Assembly (NCBI GenBank): GCA_902476265.1
Contig: CABSCP010000022.1
Coordinates: forward strand, 1-64,000
Length of the DNA: 64,000 nt
Direction of reading: 5' to 3'
DNA from: an uncultured Lachnospiraceae bacterium
GTDB taxonomy: Bacteria; Bacillota; Clostridia; Lachnospirales; Lachnospiraceae
Both the position numbers and the translations under genes were made by a program. Position 1 is the first letter of the stretch; each line of letters begins with the position of its first letter. Below the pieces are notes generated by a model that was not told the DNA's origin, searched no databases, and worked only from the letters and a program-made list of their open reading frames with translations. This document shows positions 49,394 to 56,230 of the stretch, in pieces.

Positions 49394-50827
49394 ATGAGCA
49401 CAGACAGATATATCAGTCCCCTGTCGGAGCGGTATGCCAGCCGGGAAATGCAGTACATTTTTTCCCAGGATATGAAGTTTTGGACCTGGCGGCGGCTCTG
49501 GATCGCCCTGGCGGAAGCAGAAAAGGAACTGGGACTTCCCATCACCGGGGAGCAGATTGAGGAATTAAAAAGCCATGCAACGGACATTAATTATGAGGTG
49601 GCAAAGGCCCGGGAAAAAGAAGTGCGCCACGATGTCATGAGTCATGTATATGCGTATGGCGTCCAGTGCCCGAAAGCGAAGGGGATCATCCATCTGGGCG
49701 CCACCTCCTGCTATGTGGGGGATAATACCGATCTGATTGTGATGGCGGAAGCGCTGAAACTGATTCGGAAGAAGCTTTTGAACGTGATCGGACTGCTGGC
49801 GGATTTTGCGGAGAAGCAAAAGGAACTGCCCACTCTGGCATTCACTCATTTTCAGCCCGCCCAGCCCACAACGGTGGGAAAACGGGCGACTCTGTGGCTG
49901 CAGGAATTTTATATGGATCTGAATGATCTGGACTACGTGCTGGATTCCCTCCGCCTTTTGGGCTCCAAGGGAACCACCGGAACTCAGGCCTCGTTTTTGG
50001 AACTGTTTGAAGGGGATCAGGAAAAGGTGGACCGCCTGGATCCCATGATCGCGCAGAAAATGGGATTTGCCGGGTGTTATCCGGTGTCCGGGCAGACTTA
50101 TTCCCGAAAAGTGGACAGCCGGGTGATGAATGTGCTCTCCGGCATCGCGGCCAGTGCCCACAAGATGTCCAATGATATCCGCCTTTTGCAGCATTTAAAG
50201 GAAGTGGAAGAGCCTTTTGAAAAAAATCAGATCGGTTCGTCCGCCATGGCTTATAAGCGTAATCCCATGCGCTGTGAACGGATCGCTTCCCTGGCCCGGT
50301 ATGTGATGACGGACGCGCTCAATCCGATGGTCACTTCGGCTATGCAGTGGTTTGAACGCACCCTGGACGATTCTGCCAACCGCCGCATTTCCATTGCGGA
50401 AGGGTTCCTTGCAACGGACGGCATTCTGGATCTGTGCATGAACGTGGTGGACGGCCTGGTGGTCTACCCCAAAGTGATCGAAAAACATCTGCGCGGCGAG
50501 CTCCCTTTTATGGCGACGGAAAATATCATGATGGATGCGGTGCGGGCTGGGGGCGACCGGCAGGAACTCCATGAGCGCATTCGGCAGCTTTCTATGGAAG
50601 CGGGACGCAGGGTGAAGGAAGAGGGAGCGGAAAATGAGCTGCTTTCCCTGATTGCCGAGGATGAAATGTTTGGCCTTGACAGGGAGGAACTGGAAAAATC
50701 CCTGGAACCTTCCCGGTATATCGGCTGCTGTGTGCATCAGGTGGAACGGTATCTGGAGGAAGTGATCCGCCCGCTTCTGCAGGAAAATGAAGGGCAGCTG
50801 GGATTAAAGGCCGAAATCACGGTCTGA
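49394..50827 (+). CDS. purB: Adenylosuccinate lyase
   Basis: Cleaves SAICAR to AICAR and adenylosuccinate to AMP, both releasing fumarate. The fumarase/aspartase signature SSAMAYKRNPMRCE (about residue 283) is intact, as are HLGATSCYVGDNTD, FTHFQPAQPTTVGKRA and GSKGTTGTQASFLELF. 477 residues, the longer form usual in Clostridia and vertebrates. ATG at 49394, with AGGAAGG upstream. First of a purB-purC-purA set, each with its own leader. Confidence 0.97.
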   Translation: MSTDRYISPLSERYASREMQYIFSQDMKFWTWRRLWIALAEAEKELGLPITGEQIEELKSHATDINYEVAKAREKEVRHDVMSHVYAYGVQCPKAKGIIHLGATSCYVGDNTDLIVMAEALKLIRKKLLNVIGLLADFAEKQKELPTLAFTHFQPAQPTTVGKRATLWLQEFYMDLNDLDYVLDSLRLLGSKGTTGTQASFLELFEGDQEKVDRLDPMIAQKMGFAGCYPVSGQTYSRKVDSRVMNVLSGIAASAHKMSNDIRLLQHLKEVEEPFEKNQIGSSAMAYKRNPMRCERIASLARYVMTDALNPMVTSAMQWFERTLDDSANRRISIAEGFLATDGILDLCMNVVDGLVVYPKVIEKHLRGELPFMATENIMMDAVRAGGDRQELHERIRQLSMEAGRRVKEEGAENELLSLIAEDEMFGLDREELEKSLEPSRYIGCCVHQVERYLEEVIRPLLQENEGQLGLKAEITV

Positions 50828-50902
50828 AAAGGGAAATTCTAACGATATAAGAAAAATTAATAACAGATATAATAATTATTGATTTTACTTATGAGAAATT
50901 TT

Positions 50903-50911
50903 TGATATACT
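50903..50911 (+). promoter_or_regulatory. Extended -10 promoter of purC
   Basis: TGATATACT (50903-50911) is an extended -10; no good -35 at 16-18 nt. The surrounding 50830-50920 tract is very AT-rich. Confidence 0.42.
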
Positions 50912-50931
50912 ATCTATGTAATAAGGGAACC

Positions 50932-50956
50932 AAAAGCGGACCCGACAGCCGCTTTT
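50932..50956 (+). promoter_or_regulatory. Hairpin in the purC leader
   Basis: AAAAGCGG (50932-50939) pairs perfectly with CCGCTTTT (50949-50956). It ends 35 nt before the purC ATG and resembles a terminator or attenuator without a long T-run. It is not a recognisable purine riboswitch. Confidence 0.5.
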
Positions 50957-50991
50957 CTAACAAAATATAACATACAAAGGAGTCTTGAATC

Positions 50992-51678
50992 ATGGAAAAA
51001 CTTTACACAGGAAAGACAAAAGACGTATACCAGCTGGAGAACGGCAATGTACTGCTGAAATTCAAAGATGACTGCACCGGCAAAGACGGCAAATTTGATC
51101 CCGGCGAAAACGCTGTGGGCCTGACCATTGAAGGCATCGGCAGAGAAAACCTGAAAACTTCCATCCATTATTTTGAACTGCTCAAGGCAGCAGGGGTGAA
51201 AACCCATTATGTGAGCGCAGATATTGAAAATGCAACGATGGAAGTGCTTCCTGCCACCGTATTCGGCCATGGCCTGGAAGTGATCTGCCGTCTTGTTGCA
51301 ACCGGCAGCTTCATCCGCCGTTATGGGGAATATATGGAAGATGGCACCAGAATTGAAGGCGGCTATGTGGAGACCACCTTTAAGGATGATGAAAAGGGCG
51401 ATCCGCTGGTAACCAAGGATGCGCTGGCAGTGCTGGGCGTTATGACTCCCGAAATGTATGACAGCATGAAAGAACAGACGCTGGCCATCACCAAAGTGGT
51501 TGCGGACGATCTGGCAAAGAAGGGCCTGGATCTGTATGACATCAAATTTGAGTTCGGCTATTCCAAAGACGGCGAAGTGATCCTGATTGACGAGATCGCA
51601 AGCGGCAATATGAGAGTATACAAGGACGGCAAAATTGTAGATCCCATGGATCTGACAAAGATGATCCTTGGCGAGTAA
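50992..51678 (+). CDS. purC: Phosphoribosylaminoimidazole-succinocarboxamide synthase
   Basis: Ligates aspartate to CAIR in purine synthesis, ATP-dependent, forming the SAICAR later cut by PurB. KLYTGKTKDVYQLENGNVLLKFKDDCTGKDGKFDPG, VICRLVATGSFIRRYG and IKFEFGYSKDGEVILIDEIASGNMRVYKDG form the SAICAR synthetase fold. 228 residues, a normal bacterial size. ATG has AAAGGAG upstream. Located 14 nt before purA, co-transcribed with it. Confidence 0.96.
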   Translation: MEKLYTGKTKDVYQLENGNVLLKFKDDCTGKDGKFDPGENAVGLTIEGIGRENLKTSIHYFELLKAAGVKTHYVSADIENATMEVLPATVFGHGLEVICRLVATGSFIRRYGEYMEDGTRIEGGYVETTFKDDEKGDPLVTKDALAVLGVMTPEMYDSMKEQTLAITKVVADDLAKKGLDLYDIKFEFGYSKDGEVILIDEIASGNMRVYKDGKIVDPMDLTKMILGE

Positions 51679-51692
51679 AAAAGGAGAAATAG

Positions 51693-52985
51693 ATGGTAAA
51701 AGCAGTAGTTGGAGCGAACTGGGGAGATGAAGGAAAAGGGAAGATCACGGATATGCTGGCAAAAGAAGCGGATATCGTGATCCGGTTTCAGGGAGGCGCG
51801 AATGCGGGCCACACCATTGTCAATGATTACGGCAAATTTGCGCTGCACACCCTTCCCTCCGGCGTTTTCTATTCCCATGTGACGAACATCATCGGTAACG
51901 GGGTGGCGCTCAATATCCCGCTTCTGTTTCAGGAAATCAAAGGGCTGACGGACCGTAATGTACCGGCCCCGAAAATCATGATTTCCGACAGGGCGCAGAT
52001 CGTGATGCCATACCACATCCTTCTGGATGCCTGTGAAGAGGAACGTCTGGGAGGAAAATCCTTCGGCTCCACCAAATCCGGCATCGCGCCTTTTTATTCC
52101 GACAAGTTTGCAAAGATCGGTTTCCAGGTCAGCGAGCTGTTTGATGAAGAACTGCTGAAAGAAAAGGCCGGGCGTATCTGCGATCTGAAAAATGTGCTTC
52201 TGGTGCATTTGTATCACAAAGATCCGCTCCAACCGGAAGAACTGCTGGCAACGCTGCATGAATACAGGGAGATGGTGCGTCCCTATGTGGGAAATGTTTC
52301 GGCATTTTTAGATCAGGCGATCCGGGAAGGAAAGAATATTCTTCTGGAAGGCCAGCTGGGCACCATGAAGGATCCTGACCACGGCATTTATCCCATGGTC
52401 ACTTCCTCCTCCACACTGGCTGCCTACGGCGCCATCGGCGCAGGCATCCCTCCCTATGAAATCAAAAAAATTGTGGCAGTGACGAAAGCCTATTCATCCG
52501 CAGTGGGGGCAGGCGCTTTCGTATCCGAAATTTTCGGGGAGGAAGCAGAGGAGCTGAGACGCCGGGGCGGCGACGGCGGCGAGTACGGCGCCACCACAGG
52601 GCGGCCCAGAAGGATGGGCTGGTATGACTGCGTGGCTTCCCGTTACGGCTGCAGGCTTCAGGGCGCTACTGATGTGGCGCTGACCGTGCTGGATGTGCTG
52701 GGCTATCTGGACACCGTTTCCGTGTGCACCGGCTATGAAATCGACGGAGAGGTGACAGAGGAATTTCCCGTTACCTGCAGATTGGAGAAGGCGAAGCCCG
52801 TGCTGACAGAACTTCCCGGCTGGAAATGCGACATCCGGGGCATCAAAACCTATGAGGACCTGCCGGAAAACTGCCGGAGATATGTCGAATTTATCGAAGA
52901 AAAAATCGGCTATCCTGTCACCATGGTTTCCAACGGGCCGGGCAGAGACGATATCATTTACCGGAAAAGTGCTTTGAACCATTAA
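51693..52985 (+). CDS. purA: Adenylosuccinate synthase
   Basis: GTP-dependent ligation of aspartate to IMP, the committed step to AMP. GANWGDEGKGKITDMLAKEADIVIRFQGG (about residues 6-34), NAGHTIV, NGVALNIPLL, the GTP-proximal region ILLEGQLGTMKDPDHGIYPMVTSSSTLAAYG and GATTGRPRRMGWYD all match the family. 430 residues, full length. ATG has AAAGGAG upstream. Together with PurB this gene completes IMP to AMP. Confidence 0.96.
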   Translation: MVKAVVGANWGDEGKGKITDMLAKEADIVIRFQGGANAGHTIVNDYGKFALHTLPSGVFYSHVTNIIGNGVALNIPLLFQEIKGLTDRNVPAPKIMISDRAQIVMPYHILLDACEEERLGGKSFGSTKSGIAPFYSDKFAKIGFQVSELFDEELLKEKAGRICDLKNVLLVHLYHKDPLQPEELLATLHEYREMVRPYVGNVSAFLDQAIREGKNILLEGQLGTMKDPDHGIYPMVTSSSTLAAYGAIGAGIPPYEIKKIVAVTKAYSSAVGAGAFVSEIFGEEAEELRRRGGDGGEYGATTGRPRRMGWYDCVASRYGCRLQGATDVALTVLDVLGYLDTVSVCTGYEIDGEVTEEFPVTCRLEKAKPVLTELPGWKCDIRGIKTYEDLPENCRRYVEFIEEKIGYPVTMVSNGPGRDDIIYRKSALNH

Positions 52986-53000
52986 TCTGTTTTTGTATAT

Positions 53001-53029
53001 TTGACCTGATATGGAAAATCCCTTATAAT
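53001..53029 (+). promoter_or_regulatory. Sigma-A promoter of the LysR gene
   Basis: TTGACC (53001-53006), 17-nt spacer, TATAAT (53024-53029). The -10 lies inside the left arm of the palindrome at 53015-53066, so transcripts from here lack that arm. Confidence 0.8.
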
Positions 53030-53068
53030 AGGAGTCGTTGCAGCTGACTTGATTATAAGGGATTTTTT
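53015..53068 (+). terminator. Terminator hairpin of purA containing the lysR promoter and ribosome site
   Basis: AAAATCCCTTATAAT (53015-53029) pairs perfectly, over 15 bp, with ATTATAAGGGATTTT (53052-53066), loop 22 nt, followed by T's and then the LysR ATG at 53069. AAGGGA in the 3' arm is the only ribosome-site-like sequence before the ATG. Confidence 0.8.
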
Positions 53069-53965
53069 ATGACGGCAAATCTGGAGTACTATAAAGTATT
53101 TTATCATGTGGTGAAATGTGGCTCCGTGACCCAGGCAGCGGGGGTTCTGGCCCTTTCCCAGCCGGCGGTGAGCCAGAGCTTAAAGCAGCTGGAGAGCGTG
53201 CTGGGCGTGGTGCTGTTAAAGCGCACATCCAGGGGCATTACGCCCACGGCGGAAGGCAGGCTTTTATATTCCTATGTGGAAAAGGGATATGAGCAGTTCG
53301 AGACCGGGGAAAAGAAGCTGTTGCAGATGCGCAGCCTGGAGCGGGGGGAGATCACCATTGGCGCATCGGATATGACACTGCGCTTTTTCCTGCTTCCTTT
53401 TTTGGAGCGGTTTCATGAAAAACACCCCGGCATTAAGGTTTCGGTGACCAACGGGCCGACCCCTGCCACCATGGATCTTTTACGGGAAGGAAAGATCGAC
53501 TTCGGAGTGGTGTCGGGGCCGCTGCAGCCGGAAGAAGGAGTCGGGATTCTCCCGGTGAAAAAAATAGAGGATATTTTTGTGGCGGGAAAAAAGTTTGCCC
53601 AATATTCCGGAAAGACCTGTCCTTTAAAACTGCTGGAACAGCTGCCCCTGATCACCATGGAAAAGCCCACCAGCACCCGGCAGTATGTACAGCATTTCCT
53701 GGAGGAAAACGGGGTGCACATCAATCCGGAATTTGAACTGGCCACCAGCGATATGATTGTGCAGTTTGCCCTGCGCAATCTGGGCGTGGGAAGCGTGGTG
53801 CGGGATTTTGCAAAAGAAGAACTGGAGAGCGGGGCGCTGACCCAGCTTCAATTTGAGGTTTCTGTACCGGGAAGGGATTTTTTTGTGGTGACGGATGAAA
53901 AGAACCGCAGAAGCCTGGCGGCGGCAGAACTTTTAAAGATGATAAAAAGAGGAGTAAATCAATGA
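53069..53965 (+). CDS. LysR-family transcriptional regulator
   Basis: 298-residue regulator. The N-terminal winged helix (about residues 1-65: LEYYKVFYHVVKCGSVTQAAGVLALSQPAVSQSLKQLES) precedes the periplasmic-binding-protein-like sensor domain (about 90-295: RGEITIGASDMTLRFFLLPFLERFHEKHPGI, LREGKIDFGVVSGPL). Target unknown; its start is closely associated with the purA terminator palindrome. A HAD gene overlaps its stop, so the two form an operon and it may regulate itself. Confidence 0.94.
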   Translation: MTANLEYYKVFYHVVKCGSVTQAAGVLALSQPAVSQSLKQLESVLGVVLLKRTSRGITPTAEGRLLYSYVEKGYEQFETGEKKLLQMRSLERGEITIGASDMTLRFFLLPFLERFHEKHPGIKVSVTNGPTPATMDLLREGKIDFGVVSGPLQPEEGVGILPVKKIEDIFVAGKKFAQYSGKTCPLKLLEQLPLITMEKPTSTRQYVQHFLEENGVHINPEFELATSDMIVQFALRNLGVGSVVRDFAKEELESGALTQLQFEVSVPGRDFFVVTDEKNRRSLAAAELLKMIKRGVNQ

Positions 53966-54564
53966 TCAGGACCATCATATTTGATATCGGGAACGTGCTG
54001 GCAGCCTTTGACTGGCATACTTTTTTCAAGGAACAGGGCTTTGGGGAAGAGATGATAAAACGGCTGGCAAATGCTACGGTAAAGAGTGAAGACTGGAAAG
54101 AATATGACCGCGGCTGTGTTGACGATGAAGGGATGATACGGCTTTTCGTGGAGAACGATCCGGAAATCGAAACGGAAATCAGAAAGGCACTGGATGACTT
54201 CCATAACCTGGTGACCCGTTATGACTATGCCATTCCCTGGATCAGAGAGCTGAAGGAAAAAGGGTACCAGGTGCTGGTGCTTTCCAATTTTTCCGATAAG
54301 GCCCTGAGGGAATGTTGGCATGCGCTGGACTTCCTCCCTTATGTGGACGGCGGAATCCTTTCTTTTCAGGATAAACTGATAAAGCCCATGCCGGAAATTT
54401 ACCGCCTGCTTTTGGACCGTTATCATTTAAAAGCGGAGGAATGCGTATTTATGGACGATACGCAGCATAACGTGGATGCGGCAAATAAACTGGGCATTTC
54501 TGCTTTCCGCTTTGAAAATCAGGCGCAGGCGCGGGAAGAGCTGAAAAAGCTGGGAGTGGAATAA
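53962..54564 (+). CDS. HAD-superfamily hydrolase (YihX-like)
   Basis: 200-residue haloacid-dehalogenase-type phosphatase. Motif I IFDIGNVLAAFD (Asp nucleophile in FDIGN), motif II VLSNFS, and motif III KPMPEIYRLLLDRY followed by ECVFMDDTQHNVDAANKLG (acidic pair). The pattern DIGNV with EYDRG and LSNFSD is that of the glucose-1-phosphatase-like YihX group; natural substrate not assignable. ATG overlaps the LysR stop by 4 nt (ATGA). Convergent with the small membrane protein gene. Confidence 0.9.
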   Translation: MIRTIIFDIGNVLAAFDWHTFFKEQGFGEEMIKRLANATVKSEDWKEYDRGCVDDEGMIRLFVENDPEIETEIRKALDDFHNLVTRYDYAIPWIRELKEKGYQVLVLSNFSDKALRECWHALDFLPYVDGGILSFQDKLIKPMPEIYRLLLDRYHLKAEECVFMDDTQHNVDAANKLGISAFRFENQAQAREELKKLGVE

Positions 54565-54567
54565 AGG

Positions 54568-54852
54568 TTATTTTGATTCCTCCTCAAGTTCCTGACGTGT
54601 ATTCTCCTCCACATGGTCAGGCCCGCCCAGGTCGAAAGAAGCGATGGTGTGGCGGTCTTTCATTTTCCCATAGAGCCAGATATAGATCCACAGAAGGATG
54701 GGCAGGCCGATGGTAGCCACCAGACAGGAAGCGAACAGCCTCTGCCAGCCGTCAAAGTTGAGCAGCGCGCAGACCAGTGTGAAAACATAAAGTGCGACCA
54801 GAAGGATCACACATAAAAGAGCGGCGATCTGTTTGGGGGATTTCTTTTTCAT
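54568..54852 (-). CDS. Small two-helix membrane protein, unknown
   Basis: 94-residue protein with Lys-rich N-terminus (KKKSPKQIAA), two membrane helices (about residues 10-32, ALLCVILLVALYVFTLVCAL, and 43-62, LVATIGLPILLWIYIWLYG), and an acidic C-terminal tail (HVEENTRQELEEESK). No family recognised. ATG at 54852 has AAGGAGC upstream on its strand. Similar small proteins occur widely in Lachnospiraceae as hypotheticals. Only three bases separate it from the convergent HAD stop. The 281-nt gap to the next gene holds only the promoter below and short GC-rich repeats. Confidence 0.75.
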   Translation of the reverse strand: MKKKSPKQIAALLCVILLVALYVFTLVCALLNFDGWQRLFASCLVATIGLPILLWIYIWLYGKMKDRHTIASFDLGGPDHVEENTRQELEEESK

Positions 54853-55008
54853 AAAAGTGCTCCTTACATGAAGTATTTGAAAACAGCATACCGCAAAGCA
54901 GGAGATTTTGCAAGACCGGGAGGCCGCCGGGCCGATAAAAAACAGGCGGTTTGATACGTGTTTCCGGTCAAAACAGCCGGCGAACCCGGTTGTTCACAGA
55001 AATTTCGC

Positions 55009-55037
55009 TTGCACATTTTTCTTCGCTAGGCTATAAT
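55009..55037 (+). promoter_or_regulatory. Sigma-A promoter of the SEC-C gene
   Basis: TTGCAC (55009-55014), 17-nt spacer, TATAAT (55032-55037), about 95 nt before the ATG. Confidence 0.75.
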
Positions 55038-55133
55038 GTCTCCAGATGCGGATAGGATTGGAAATTCCGCAGGGATTGCTTTTACAGCGAAAAAAGGGAC
55101 AGGTTCCCGCAGAATAAAATTGAGGTGATTGAA

Positions 55134-55640
55134 ATGGCATTATTACAGCAGTGGAGAGATATGGCGTATGACCAGGAAGCGGACAAGCAGAAGCTTCAGC
55201 AGTTCTGGGCAGTTTATTTCGGAAAGGAAAAGGACATCTACGCACAGCTTTTGAAAGATCCCGATACCGTGGTAAAAGGGACCGTGAAAGAACTTGCGGA
55301 TCGGTATGGCATTGATGTGATGACCATGACCGGTTTCCTGGACGGAATCAATGACAGCCTGATAGAGCAAAATCCCATCGAAGAGATGGAAGAGGACACC
55401 GTTGTCAATCTGGGCTTTGATAAGACGCTCCTTTATAAGAACATGGTAGCGGCAGAAGCTGACTGGCTCTACAACCTGGAAGAGTGGAACGAGATTTTCG
55501 ATGAAGAGACGAGAAAAGAACTCTACAAAGAGCAGAAACGTTCTACCACCATCGTAAAAGATGCAAAAGTATATCCGAACGATCCCTGCCCCTGCGGCAG
55601 CGGCAAGAAATATAAAAAATGCTGTGGAAAAAATAAATAA
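55134..55640 (+). CDS. SEC-C metal-binding motif protein
   Basis: 168-residue cytoplasmic protein. The helical N-terminal part (about residues 1-145) has KELADRYGIDVMTMTGFLDGIND and resembles uncharacterised SEC-C-associated proteins; the C-terminus DPCPCGSGKKYKKCCGKN is a complete CxC-x8-CC zinc motif as in SecA tails. It may bind ribosome or SecA-like partners, but no function is established. ATG at 55134 has GAGGTG at 7 nt; GTG at 55125 would coincide with that site. Followed by an unusually long terminator. Confidence 0.85.
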   Translation: MALLQQWRDMAYDQEADKQKLQQFWAVYFGKEKDIYAQLLKDPDTVVKGTVKELADRYGIDVMTMTGFLDGINDSLIEQNPIEEMEEDTVVNLGFDKTLLYKNMVAAEADWLYNLEEWNEIFDEETRKELYKEQKRSTTIVKDAKVYPNDPCPCGSGKKYKKCCGKNK

Positions 55641-55677
55641 AACGGATGCCCAAAACTGATATTCCGGCATTCGGACG

Positions 55678-55755
55678 GCAGAACGCACAAATACTGTTTC
55701 CTAAGCGCCTGGTGAGGCCGCAGAGGAAAGTGGTATTTGTGCGTTCTGCTTTTTT
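55678..55755 (+). terminator. Long terminator after the SEC-C gene
   Basis: GCAGAACGCACAAATAC (55678-55694) pairs perfectly over 17 bp with GTATTTGTGCGTTCTGC (55733-55749); TTTCCT/AGGAAA adds six pairs inside; six T follow. Confidence 0.9.
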
Positions 55756-55810
55756 ACGCCCAATCTTTTTTGCCCTTATCTTTTGCCCTTCTTTTCGCCC
55801 CCCAATTCCG

Positions 55811-56083
55811 AAGGAGAGGGGCCACATTTCTGACTGGGGGATCCCGCCGGGGGAAGGGGCGTTTCCGGTGACTTTTGCTGACCGCCCATGGAAATTCTTC
55901 CGCCGATGGGACCTTTTTCGCCGGGAAATATGGGTTGTCTGAGCGAAGCGAGTTTCCCATATTTCCCGGCGGATAAAAAGGTCCCCCGGCGGTTAGAATT
56001 TCCGGGCGGACAGCGACGGAACCGGAAACGCCCCTTCCCCCGGCGGGGTGACACAGCCTGAAATGCGACCCCTCTCCCTCCTT
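55811..56083. repeat. Giant imperfect palindrome (about 125-bp arms), element 2
   Basis: Arms 55811-55934 and 55956-56083 are reverse complements with about 80 percent agreement; conserved blocks include CGCCGGGGGAAGGGGCG, CGTTTCCGGT, GGAAATTC, GGACCTTTTT and CGCCGGGAAATATGGG. The 21-nt loop (55935-55955) read on the minus strand is CTCGCTTCGCTCAGACAA with flanking A's, close to the loop of element 1. It fills most of the 590-nt gap between the SEC-C and GH94 genes, lying between a terminator (55755) and the GH94 promoter, with no coding capacity. No T-run and no obvious target duplication. Confidence 0.92.
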
Positions 56084-56126
56084 ACACAGAAGGACAATTT
56101 TGGTCAAATATTAACACAAATGTCTA

Positions 56127-56155
56127 TAGCAAAAAGAATGGTCCTCCCTTATAAT
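56127..56155 (+). promoter_or_regulatory. Candidate promoter of the GH94 gene
   Basis: TATAAT (56150-56155) with weak -35 TAGCAA (56127-56132) at 17 nt; 75-nt leader. Suits a regulated promoter. Confidence 0.42.
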
Positions 56156-56230
56156 GAAATTACCATTAGGGCGACCATGAACCGAGAGAAATGGCGCGCA
56201 AATGAAAGAAGTCAGGGAGGACGCAAACCA

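Noticed and set aside
50828..50991. Purine riboswitch before purC
   Set aside because: No conserved three-way junction core; only a single simple hairpin is seen.
56048..56230. N-terminal extension of the GH94 protein
   Set aside because: It runs through the right palindrome arm and the promoter; the conserved start is at 56231.
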